Source of the DNA: Chlorokybus atmophyticus
Taxonomy: Eukaryota > Streptophyta > Chlorokybophyceae > Chlorokybales > Chlorokybaceae
Assembly: GCA_009103225.1 (NCBI GenBank)
Contig: RHPI01002069.1
Coordinates: 832,802 to 896,801 of the forward strand
Direction: 5' to 3'
Length of the DNA: 64,000 nt
A program made the position numbers and the translations under genes. A model generated the notes under the pieces. That model saw only the letters and a program-made list of their open reading frames with translations. It was not told the origin of the DNA and did not search any database. Below, piece by piece: positions 11,401-21,505 of the stretch (positions are counted from its first letter, which is position 1; each line of letters begins with the position of its first letter).

Positions 11401-13612
11401 TGCTACAGGCAGAAGAAGATGTGGGAGCTATGCGCAACGAACTAGAAAGGCTGACAGCTGCATTGGCTGCGGCTGAGGACAATGCTAACCATGCCTCGCA
11501 GGCAGGCATGCCTTCAACGTCACCGTATAGCGAGGAGTTGCTGGCCATGCAGCAGGAGAGAGACACCGCCATCACCGAACTGAAGGTCTGCAATAGACGT
11601 GTGTTTTCAAGCAGCAGCGTGAGCATTGCCGCTAATGCTGAATTATGCAGTCGGCAATTGCCATTGCTGATGCGGAACGTAAGCGAGCATCAATGCTTGA
11701 ACTACGCGCAAATGCCGCCAATGAAGAGATGAATCGCATCACCCAACAAGTAATACAGCTGAATAACGAGCTCAGGCAACTTAAGTATGAGCTGGCAAAT
11801 GCCTCCCAAGCTGTTGAGGTATGGTTATAAAAGACAGTGCAGGCTGCTTTTGTTTAGGCTTCTCTTGTCTTTGCAACTGGGACTTTTGGCAAACACTGTC
11901 TCACAGGATGAAAGGCAACGTGCCTTGGTACTACAAGTGCAACTGGAAGATGCGGCAATACAGCGGGCCGCAGAAGTTCCACAGGTCAGCATTGTGGCAA
12001 GCAAAACAATGATGCCTGCGAGGATCGTGATGCCTGCTTGTAGGGTGTTGCGTAGTCGGCTGCTCACTGTACTGCAAAAACAGTGCTTTGTTCTAATTCA
12101 CGTGTCAACTTTGAACAATCAAGTGTGTTGCATTCCTTCCTTCACACAAACAGGCATGGAGGTACAATACGTTGTGCAATGATACACGCACTTGGTACTC
12201 ATGTGTCTCACTATCATATCTTGATCACCTATCAGAAGCAGGTTACTTCTTACTTCCCGAATTGTTACAACAAGTCAGTGTCATCCTTGCACCAGTTATG
12301 CTTCTACAATGGCAGACATATCGGCATATCTGTCTTCTTTTTATGACAGTGCTTCGAACTGCCATTCATGGCTCACAATGGTGTGTGCGTGTGTGTGTGA
12401 GCAGCAGGATGCGGTGTCTGCACAGCTCACACAGGAGCTGGCGCTGGTGCAAGAGCAATTCTCAGCTGCTCAGGTGATAAAACTCATGTACTTTGGTACG
12501 ACCATACTTGTGCATGAGGTGCAAAGGTCGAAGGGACTTACAACGGAGGTGTGTCCAGACGCAACACGATGCCACTTCGCAGCGTCTGCACGATGCGGAA
12601 CTGCTTGTGCAGCGGCTGTCTGCAAGCCATGGCAAGCTGCTGGCGGAGGTGAGGCTCTGCGCCTGTGAGATCGCCTATCCACCTGCACGGTAGCTTTGTA
12701 CTGAATGCCAGCCAACCATGTGCTGTGGTTCACAGATTGATTCCCAGTCATTGGAGATTGAACGGCTTTTTTCTGAAAACGCTGGCCTCAGCAAAGGCAT
12801 TCGTGATGCTTCAGAGATATCTGTTAGTTGGGAACGACAGGTGCGCTTGGTTTGATGTGTCTCTGCATTGACTACTGGCCTTGAGCGTCAGGACCGTCTG
12901 CTTGCGAAGACCATCCTCCGAGTGATATCACCAAGTTGACTGATCAGTGCAAAAGCAAGAAAATCTAGTGCCGCGCATGCATTTTGCCCGTTTTGTTCTC
13001 AGCTTACAATGGCTGGAAGGTAATGCAGTATGGGATTGCAAGTTGACGGCGTTCTTATTGCTGCTCAGGTCAAGGAGCTGATCTCTCAGAATGCAGCATT
13101 AAGAGCAGAACTGGCTGATTCCCGTGCTAAGGCTGCAGCAGCTGCCAGTGTGCCCAAGCCCGTTGTCAGCTCCTCAGGCATGGCGTTGGCCTCTGATGCA
13201 GCCAGAGCATCAGGAAGTCAGGAGAATGGGTCGCTGGCAGACTTGCAGCAGGCTCATGCACATCTAGAGGTGCGTGTCGGGGGTTTCATAGCGTGTTCAG
13301 CAATGGCTTTCCAGCTGGCTGACATCCGGCATGAACAGGCCAAGTATGCTGAGGCGCAAGAGCGTGCCGAAGCGCTCGCAGCACAGTGCGCAGAGCTGAC
13401 AGCAAAGTACACCGCAACAATCCAGAGTTTCAGCTCCATAGAGCGAGCGTAAGAAGCTGACTGATGTGTGCTACTTTCTGTCATTGTTGGAGGTCACAGT
13501 AAAGTCAACTTTGTCCTTCACTGGCAGGTATGACCCGGTTTTGTCGACTATTGAAATGCGACTGGTGCAAATGCGTCGGGAGGTTTCTATGTACATTGAA
13601 GGCACGGCTTGA
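8447..13612 (+). CDS. long coiled-coil protein, BLISTER/golgin-like
   Basis: Gene of about 18 small exons encoding an alpha-helical coiled-coil protein of roughly 900 residues. Exon 1 (8447-8500) gives MSTVRSSREDHAAAGKRK. If exon 2 starts after the CAG at 9373-9375, the join reads AAGKRK-LQEYRLKKQQEAE. That resembles the N-terminal AGRKKLxEFRxKK motif of plant BLISTER and of several centrosomal and Golgi coiled-coil proteins. A disordered Ser/Pro-rich region follows (to about 10176), then heptad-rich exons from about 10289 to 13448 (e.g. EMAELQDAYNKL-type blocks, DAKQEQWQKERQQLEAELQ, MRNELERLTAALAAAED). Splice phases are continuous. The last intron (phase 2) joins IERA to YDPVLSTIEMRLVQMRREV, with the stop at 13610-13612. 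One intron near 10677 seems to use a GC donor. The start is the less certain end. Function (Golgi tether, centrosome, or chromatin partner) cannot be settled from sequence. Confidence 0.7.
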
Positions 13613-14782
13613 ACATTCAGGTGGTGACCCTACCTTAGGATGTAATAAGCATGCTAAGCATGGGCTTACTAACTTGCACACAATAACGTGCAAGATGCTC
13701 TGGTTGAGCAGTGCGCAATGGCTACTTGGCATGTTGATTGCTGATCGTGGACGCTTTTGTACGTGTAAGTGAGTGAAGCTTTGTTGTGCAATAGGGAGGA
13801 GCGAACATAATAGCAGTCAGCTCTGTAGGTTTGTTGTTTGGTTGATGAGTGAACAGGATTATTACTTCTCAGTCAGTCCGTTGCTGATTGTAGCCAGTCC
13901 GCCTTGCTTGTGCCACCGAGATGTATAGCGGCCGCCGTCTGTACACATCTGCCAGCGTGTGCACCCATGATCACAAGCACGAATATATAGTAGCTGTGCA
14001 TACTCACTTGCTGCTTGTACAGCACTAATACTCGAAAACAGCCGCGCAGCATGTGTGGTGCACATGCGACAGTAAGACATAAGGTGGCTGAGTTGGGCGC
14101 TGTGTTAGGCGCTCAGGTGCAATTGTGAACAGTGAATGTGTGACGGTGACGACACATATATAATCCATATCCATGTCAACAATAATTGTACACTTATTTG
14201 TAGATCATCCCCCTACCTCCTACCTGGGACATGCACACACAGCTAACCATGCGCCTCTATTTCGCAACTACCTTGCGTAGGTAGATAGCCACACCCCACA
14301 TCGCATTTAGTGTACAAAGGCAAGATGATGATGGACAAACTCCGACAGACTCGTACAACGCAAGGTAAGGCAATGTACAGGATAAGTGTGTGGCTGTTAT
14401 ACAAGCATGCTCACACCATGCATCACATAGCATGCGACACGCCAACACCTGCATGCTGCACGTACAACTGTGTGTGCGTAGTGTAACACAGATAAAGGGC
14501 ACTTGCGGTAATAAGCGTAACAAGCAAAAGGCAGCAAGCAAATATGACAAGCAAGGCAACAGCTGGCTGGACCCTTCAGCAGCGTGGTACGTATCGCACG
14601 AGTGCAGCATGGACAACAGAACCCGAAGCTGAACAACACCTCTAGCGGTTATTGCAACACAGTTATCAGTAAATGTGTTTATCTACACCAATGGCTATAC
14701 ACAGCGTTATCACACTACAGCTATATACAAAACCGCTTGCACAGGGGTACCCCTACAACATCCTCCAAGACTGCTACACCAG
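13613..14782. other. convergent intergenic region
   Basis: Lies between the 3' ends of the plus-strand coiled-coil gene and the minus-strand plastid-protein gene. I see no coding exons, only short AT-rich segments (for example near 14150-14170). Confidence 0.5.
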
Positions 14783-16397
14783 TTACCGAACCAGCTCTTT
14801 GGCCTTGCTAGACAGCAAGCCGAAAATGTCCTGTGCTTGGGAGCTTGTCGTACTGCGTTCTGGCCCAGTGAGACCATTGCGCCGCAGCATTGCACGCGCC
14901 TTCGCCATGGCACGCATAGCAGCACGCGCTTGATGGCGCTTCACTTCTTGCACGCGTTCATCATTGGCAATAGCCTCGACAAGCTTGGCAATGTCCACAC
15001 CGTTCTTGCCGACAGCCTGCTTCGCCGCATGAGGCAGCACAGCCGACGACACTGCAAAGATGCTCCACAGCCACTGCCAGTTCTCCTCGCCGTGTGCAAC
15101 TTCCACATGCACCTCCGGATCATGAATGATAATGTCAGCCATCACAACAACAGGCTCCTTCACAATGCTCCTCACGAGCTGCTCCCGCTGATCCACCTTG
15201 GCTGGCACCTCTTGCGCAATGCCCCTAACCCGAACACGTTCCAACTGATGTGCCTGCAGAGCAGGGGTCTGAACGACACCCCTAACCCTCACGCGCTCTA
15301 ATTGATCGGCCTTGAAAACAGCCGCCTGCTGAACAACGCCTTTGACTCGCACGCGCTCCAACTGATCCACCTTCGAGGCAGCCAAAGGTGGTTGTTGAAC
15401 AACGCCCTTCACACGAACACGCTCCAACTTGTCCGCCTTCAACACATCCACCTGTTGTGATACTCCACGCACGCGAACACGCTGCAATTGATCTGGGGAT
15501 ACGGCAGATGCAGCTGGCAGATGTGCAACCACGGGTGCAGTTGAAGCTCGCGGCCATGCACATCTTGCGCCTCCTTCTAGGACCGCTGGCACTGTTGCTT
15601 GCAGCGAGGCTGCTGCCGACGCCAACCCAGAAGCCTGTGATCGCTTGGGCCACTCACACCTGGGACCCGATACCAACTCGGTGGGAGCAGATACGAATGC
15701 AGCGGCCTGCAGTAGTGGCAAGGATGTAAGCACACGATCAGAAGTATAAGAATGTACCGCGTGCTGGCACTGGCAAGGTGATTGTGAAATGTACCTGGAG
15801 GCTCTGCATCAACTTCTTCTCCTCCCTCGGCCACGCGCAGCGCGGGCCAGCAGGAGGGCTGTCAGTGGGGCTGGTGTAGTGCCTGGGCCAGGCACAGTGC
15901 GCGCCAGGAACATATTCCACAGGAGCATGGCGCACGTCAGGGAATGATGGAACTGTGGGTCGCTCTTGCACGGGCATGGAAGCCAACCAGGATGAAAGGC
16001 TTTTGTATGTGTGCGTGAGCAATTCAACAGCGGGAGAGGGACCAGCCAGGTCCTCCTCGTCGAGATCTTCATGGACGGCATGGTTGAACTCCTCAACAGC
16101 ACGCACACTCTCCTCGTACATCCTCTCAACGGCAGCAGCTGCCACAGCAAGTACCTTCTTGGCGCCCACAACAGCGAACTTGCTGTTCAACGAACTGCTG
16201 CTAAGAGAAGAGGATGAGGAGGCAGTCTGCTCCTCGCGCATCTGCTCAGGCATGTCTAAATCAAAGGTAGCGACTGCAACTCCATGTCTCCTCCCGCAGC
16301 CTTTCTTCCCCTTGAGTTCACCAGTACGCCGTCCAAGGCGCTGAGGACGCAGCCCAGTAACTGGCAACGCCACAGCGGCCGCCGCCACAGTAGCCAT
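14783..16397 (-). CDS. plastid-targeted protein with VRVRG and CxWP repeats, function unknown
   Basis: Two-exon gene of about 510 codons. Exon 1 is 16397-15795 and exon 2 is 15706-14783, joined in phase 0 (donor GTACAT, acceptor CTGCAG). ATG 16397 opens MATVAAAAVALPVTGLRPQRLGRR, an Ala/Arg-rich, acid-free start like a chloroplast transit peptide. Next come an acidic linker and a Ser run, then a helical part (VEEFNHAVHEDLDEEDL). Four short motifs of pattern G-x-R/H-C-x-W-P-K/R follow (AHCAWPR, GPRCAWPR, GPRCEWPK, GARCAWPR), split across the intron. Then come at least five repeats of about 20 residues with core QLERVRVRGVVQ (plus-strand positions about 15205-15500). The C-terminal part is helical and basic, with WLWSIFAVSSAVLPHAA as a possible membrane-associated segment. 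I recognise no known family. The gene is almost certainly real: it has a long frame, matching phases and internal repeats. Confidence 0.8.
15195..15500 (-). repeat. tandem protein repeat array (VRVRG units)
   Basis: Five clear units and one degenerate unit of about 60 bp each lie inside exon 2 of the plastid-targeted gene. Each encodes a variant of Q-L-E-R-V-R-V-R/K-G-V/I-x-Q. The units differ at the DNA level, so the array is not a recent slippage product. Confidence 0.85.
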
Positions 16398-16956
16398 TGT
16401 TGGTGACAAAACTCTCTCGGCAACCTTAGTCTCCCCAAACTAAGGCTTGCAGAAACCACTTCCACCTCTTACCGCTGTTGACTAATGGTCTCTGAGCTGC
16501 AAGAGCGCAGCAGATGCGTGAGCAACTGACAAGAAAGCACGCCAACCATTCGCAAGCGCAGTGCACCCAGACACCAACAACTACCTTGTTGTCAGGTATA
16601 ACAGCACGCACACAACTGCAAACACGCAGGACGTACCCACAGCACGCACGGACTGCACGCACAGAAATTCGAACCTCCAAAACAAACAAACACGCACACA
16701 CATACTCGGCAATCCCACAAACGCACAAACACGCGCACACACAAACAAGTCCTAGGCTTACCAGGAGAGGGATTGCTTTCGCTTGCCTCCGAGGCCAAGC
16801 AGTTGTTCACGCTGCTTACTGCTGACTTGACACACTGCCTATATAATCCGCTGCTGTAGCTTACTCCACCTCCGTCTGTGTGGGTTGGCAACTAGAAGGC
16901 AACACTAGCTTCCTGCAATCTACCGATGTCTTAAACCCCTCCCGTCCTCCTCGGCA

Positions 16957-16990
16957 CTATCACCGCCGCCACCGCCGCCGCCGCCGCCGC
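16957..16990 (+). repeat. CCG/CCA trinucleotide microsatellite
   Basis: Imperfect run of CCG with one CCA interruption, upstream of the plastid-protein gene. Confidence 0.85.
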
Positions 16991-17836
16991 AAGTCCCCGC
17001 GGCCTGTACAAGTTAGCCCTTCACACGAGCTCTTGGCTGCGTCACATAGATAAACGTGAAGGGATCGCATAATCAATGCAACCCATGTCGTTATCCGCCG
17101 CTTGATGTGCACACCACGTCAGAGTCGTTTGTTTCTCGCTACCCTTCGCGTTATGCGCGCCGGCGAAGTCATGTCAGCAGGATAAGTGTCAGTGCGAAAC
17201 TTTCACGCATGAGCACTGGTGCTCAATATCCGGAAGCAGATAACATAAAACCCATCTGTCAAGAGCATTTATTACCTGAGTTGTCAGGACCTCGGCCTCA
17301 CATCGTGCACTGTGTCACAGACCCATGCTTCACCTACATTTGCCAACATGTGTGCATGTACTTGCCCTAGTGGGCATGCTGTAGTGCACTAGAGTTGGGT
17401 ACGTGAAGTTGTTCATGTTTACCAGTGGTCATCTATCAACAACATTTTCGGTACCTGTTATTGAGATTTTGCTGACCACGTGGCCCGGTCGTCCCGCGTC
17501 TCTAATCCGTCTTGCAGCGTCGAACGCATTCCTCGGAGGAATGATGATGTCAAGCTTCGGGCTGTCCACGCCCCAGAATCTTCCCAAAGGCCGCGGCCTG
17601 CCCAGCAGGTGATCAGACGACGCCTGACATATCCATGTTGCACAATGCACTAGCCTAACTGGCCCTAACCTGGTTTAAACCTTGAAACTCGGTCAAGTCT
17701 CAGGGGTAAATGCCACTTTGGCAACCGCGAGACGGGCGTTTGGCGTGAGATTCCATGGTTTATACCAACCACCTAATGGCCTCCCTAACCGAGCGTTACG
17801 CGGGGGCTCGGTTGACCGGACCAGCGGTGACTCTTT

Positions 17837-17886
17837 AGATAAAGACGCCGCGGGCCACGGTGTCATGGCCCGCGGCGTTCTTATCT
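17837..17886. repeat. 50-nt inverted repeat, 21-bp arms
   Basis: Left arm 17837-17857 and right arm 17866-17886 pair over 21 positions with two adjacent mismatches. The core is GCCGCGGGCCA/TGGCCCGCGGC and the loop is 8 nt. This is much stronger than expected by chance. It could be the centre of a small fold-back element or a structured transcript. No gene ends right beside it. Confidence 0.85.
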
Positions 17887-18366
17887 GAAAAGGTCCTCAT
17901 CGTGCAGATGTCAGACAGACTGCAACAGCCGCGGGGCTTGCCAACAAGGATTCGCTTGAACTGCAGTGAATCGGTCGCGACGCGTGCACAACGATTTTCC
18001 AACTTAATTCCTCCACCCTGACCCCTCAAAAACTTGTGGACAGGACAGATCAAGCTAGATGCCATGTGTAGTCAACTCTGAATGAATACTTATTCTACAG
18101 GCAGCTGCCATCAATTTGCTGCCTGCAGGCCAGCTTACTTGAACTAAAGTCAGACATAGCGAACATCATCATATAATAATAATCATACGATATAGCGAAA
18201 TATAGTTTGTGCAACTACCGTAATCTAATTACGTAATACATTCAACATCAATGACAAAGAGGCATAAACAATATGTAACTGCGAGACCGAGATCATTTGT
18301 ACAATAAATGTCAGTAAACAAGCTTTCTGTCTTAGAACTTATAATCATACATTATTACATTCATGT

Positions 18367-18374
18367 GCAACATG
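18367..18374 (+). repeat. 8-bp target site duplication, left copy (GCAACATG)
   Basis: Identical to 21498-21505 on the other side of the hAT element. An 8-bp duplication is the family hallmark. Confidence 0.95.
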
Positions 18375-18395
18375 TAGGGTTGGGCCGTTACAGTG
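18375..18395 (+). repeat. hAT left terminal inverted repeat
   Basis: Starts TAGGGTTGGGC, ends TTACAGTG and pairs imperfectly with 21470-21497. The outer 11 bases match at 9 positions. Confidence 0.85.
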
Positions 18396-18539
18396 TAATT
18401 CAACTTTCGTGTAATCAATACAGTGTAATTTTACAGTGCATTTCATAAACACTGTAATTACAGTGTTTTGTGTTACAGTCGACATGAATTACACTCAGTG
18501 TTTTGGTGTAATTTTGCTCTGGCGGCGGCGACGGACGTC

Positions 18540-21258
18540 ATGGTGGGTCCAGCGGCGGCGGCGGCGGAGGAGGGGCATCCTAGTGACGACATGTGAGTCA
18601 TGGGCTTGAGAAAGAAGTTGTCTTCTTTTGCTATTTCTGCCCTGCAAACATCATTGTTGCTGAGCGTAGAGGGTTAAAGGGTTTCTGCATGTTGGTAGTG
18701 GTATTTTGCTGCCAGGACATGCGCATAGCTAAATGTGAACAGTCATAAGCATTGCGTGCGTTTAATGAGGCGCAAGTCTGTGCAATTGGTTTGCCCTGCA
18801 TGCTGTTAGTGTTCAGGTGGTGGGAGTGTCTGTGGCTGTTGTTGTTGTTGTGTATCGTACAGTCGTTAAGTACAAGCAGTTGTTAATACGATGGTTATCG
18901 TCTCAGCAGGAGCTTGCTGAGCACAGGGCAAGCTTTGCCATCTTCATTGTCAAACACATCAAGGAAGAGAGGGCCTTTTGGACTGGAGAGATCTAACAAA
19001 CGCGCAGCACATGGAGGGAGGAAGCGGAAGGACTGGGTGCGAGACGCCTTCAGCCAAATCACTGGCTCTAAACAAGTGCGCTGCAACTACTGCAGCACCG
19101 TCATTGGCCAGAGCAACATTAGCACTCAGAAGAAGCATCTCTTGAACACGAAAGCATGTGCATACTTACAACATGCAGATGCTGCTGCCAATGAAGACCC
19201 AGAAGTACAAGGCAAGTTGGTAGTTATGCAAACAGCAGAGACAAGCACTGCAGTTATGAAGGGGCCCCACCGCACCTCTACATTTCGTCTTGGATTGGAT
19301 GGAATGACCACAGAAGAGATTGCAATTGCAGAGGTACGAGTTGACCACTTGCATGCGTACGCATGCGCACATGGGCCAATGGTGACCATTGTGTGTGGAT
19401 GCATGCAGGAGAAGTTTGCTGAGATGATCTTTGCTACCAACACACCAATGTGGCATGTGGAACACCCAGCAGTGCAAGAGCTTTTTCGCTTCATTCGACC
19501 ATCCTTCAAACTTCCCACACGCAAAGCATTAGCCAACAGGCTTTTGCAAAAGGTGTACACACGAGTGAAAAGGGAAGTAAGAAAAGAGCTTACTGTTAGT
19601 CCTTACCTTACCATCACTTCTGATGGTTGGTCGCGAAGGCAAGGTGACATTCATGTCATGAATTTCCAAGCCTGCACCAACAACAAGTCCCTCTTCCTTG
19701 ACATGACGACAGCGTCAACAGAAAGTGTAACTGGTATTTGAGTGTTTGCAACAGGCTGGGTCATCATGGCAACGCTTGCATGCTACTAACTAGATGTGTA
19801 TTAGGTGATTTCATCATGCAACGCACAGTGGAGTGCTTTCAGCGTCACGAACTGCAAAACAAGGTGGTGGCATTTGTGTCAGACACGCCAACCAGCAACA
19901 AGCGTGCTTGGAAGCTCCTCGAAGAGCAAGTGAAAGGGTTGATTACTTTTGGCTGCCTTGCACATGTGGTGAACTTGCTGCTCAGCGACTATGGTAAGTT
20001 AAAGTCAATCAAAGATGTGTTGGACAAAGCAAAGAGCGTAGTGCTTTACTTCCGCGCTCGCACCAAACAAGAAGCCTTTTTTGACAAGACGCGGCGCACT
20101 CTTCAGGTCAGCACTTGTAGCACCCCTATTGTGCACGCAAATGCCGTTAGCTAATCTATGCATGCAGATCAACAAGAAGCTGGAGTTGAGCGCTGCAACA
20201 CGCTTTGCTACAAGCTATCGCTTGCTGCACAGCATGGTCTGCAACAAGCCAGCGTTGAACATGGCCGTGGCCACTCTTGCATTTCAGGATCTCTGTGGCA
20301 GCACCGTCAAAGAGCGTGACGCTCTGCAGCACTTACAGAGCTTTGTGCAAATGGGGTCGTTTTGGGAGGAGCTAGAGGAGCTCACCACATTTTTGCAATT
20401 GCAACCGTTTGCCAACGCCATTGCCACATTAAAGAGCGATTCTTGCAACCTAGCTAATGCATACTGGATCTGGCAAGAGTTGCAAGCTGCTGTAGATCAG
20501 TCCTACAACTGCACCTTCATGTATGCAGACCTCAACAAAGTGCAAGACATCTGGACACACCGCAAGGAGTACGGGTGGCATGGTGTCTTTGCGCTTGCTG
20601 CATTGCTTGACCCCAAGTTCAAGTCAAAGGCACAACACATCGGTCAAGATCATCGCATACAAGCCGAGAAGTTGTGTCAGGTAAGATGTGTTTAACATGT
20701 TGAGTATGGGTTGGTTGATTGACTGTGTGTGCTGTACGTTTACTTGTGCATGGCATGCAGGCACTTGCAGGAGATGGTGTGGAGGCGATGGTTGCCGTGC
20801 GCCAGCTACAGGAGTATCGCAGAGATCCTAAGAAGTTGCTCATGCCTGCACATTCATTTGAGCCAGCATTGACCTCATCGGCCATTGCGTGGTGGGATGA
20901 GTATGGCGAGCAATGTGATGTGTTGCGCACCGTTGCGCGCAAGGTGTTCAGCATTCCGCCTACAGCGGCAGGTGGTGAGCGCAACTTCTCCGCTTGGTCA
21001 CACATCTGGTCAAAGCGGCGTGGCAGTCTGCTAGTAGGCAGGGTTGGGTTGTTGGTATATATATACTACAACCAGCGCGTTCTCACCAGGCACTCAGCGG
21101 GGGCTTCAAACAAGGATTGGACAGAGTACATAGACTACTTAAGGTCATTGCCAGCTTTAGAAGAGGAGGAAGAGATGATGGTGCAGTTGGATGATGAGTT
21201 GCTCGATGAGTTAGTTGCAGCAATTCACGAGGGGGCCGAGGAGGATTATAATGATTGA
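18540..21258 (+). CDS. hAT transposase with BED zinc finger
   Basis: Catalyses cut-and-paste transposition. Six exons by phase: 18540-18592; 18910 to about 19334; about 19410-19732; about 19805-20105; about 20168-20681; 20761-21258. Exon 1 ends in AT and exon 2 begins with G, so the join makes an ATG codon in frame. The N-terminal BED-type finger shows CNYCSTVI then HLLNTKAC (about residues 65-95). The middle part has LTVSPYLTITSDGWSRRQGD and DTPTSNKRAW, typical of the DUF659/hAT catalytic region. The C-terminus has the dimerisation block: AWWDEYGE, then IPPTAAGGERNFSAW and KRRGSLL, then LVYIYYNQR. It ends in an acidic tail. No stop or frameshift is seen in the assembled frame. The short first exon is inferred from splice phase. 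Confidence 0.9.
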
Positions 21259-21469
21259 TTTGAGTTGAATGTATCCAAGCACCTTGCATGATTGTAAAGC
21301 AACACATGATGTACTCATAAACTTGTTACTTTTGTGAACTTCCACTGTAATTCAACTGTAACGATATTGGCAGTTGTTTACAGTCTGAATCGCCCATCAT
21401 AAAATTTCACTGTAATTTACTTATGAATTACAGTCATAGTAAGTATAATATATATATAATATATAATTT

Positions 21470-21497
21470 CACTGTAACATTAAGTTGCCCAGCGCTA
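21470..21497 (-). repeat. hAT right terminal inverted repeat
   Basis: Read inward from 21497 it begins TAGCGCTGGGC and reaches TTACAGTG, mirroring the left end with a short length difference. Confidence 0.85.
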
Positions 21498-21505
21498 GCA
21501 ACATG
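21498..21505 (+). repeat. 8-bp target site duplication, right copy (GCAACATG)
   Basis: Exact copy of 18367-18374 directly after the right terminal repeat. Confidence 0.95.

Larger units (their letters stand above)
16398..18366. other. intergenic stretch with CA-rich and CCG microsatellites and a strong hairpin
   Basis: Holds the promoter and 5' UTR of the minus-strand plastid-protein gene, a CA/ACGC-rich stretch (about 16600-16745), a CCG run (about 16957-16990) and a long perfect-type hairpin (17837-17886). A minus-strand frame at 17429-17650 contains protein-like text (KLDIIIPPRNAFDAARRI) but no domain I recognise. It may be a fragment of a mobile element. Confidence 0.4.
18375..21497 (+). 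mobile_element. complete hAT DNA transposon (3.1 kb)
   Basis: Bounded by exact 8-bp target duplications GCAACATG. Imperfect terminal inverted repeats begin TAGGGTTGGGC on the left (18375-18395) and, read inward, TAGCGCTGGGC on the right (21470-21497), both reaching a TTACAGTG block. Both subterminal zones (about 18388-18520 and 21340-21480) are full of ACAGTGTAAT/ATTACACTGT motifs in both orientations, the usual transposase-binding layout of hAT elements. It carries one spliced transposase gene without visible lesions. The borders, repeats and intact frame together suggest recent insertion and possible activity. Confidence 0.95.

Noticed and set aside
17429-17650. Minus-strand frame of 73 codons with protein-like text.
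   Set aside because: No start, domain or neighbouring exon supports it. Kept only as a possible mobile-element fragment.
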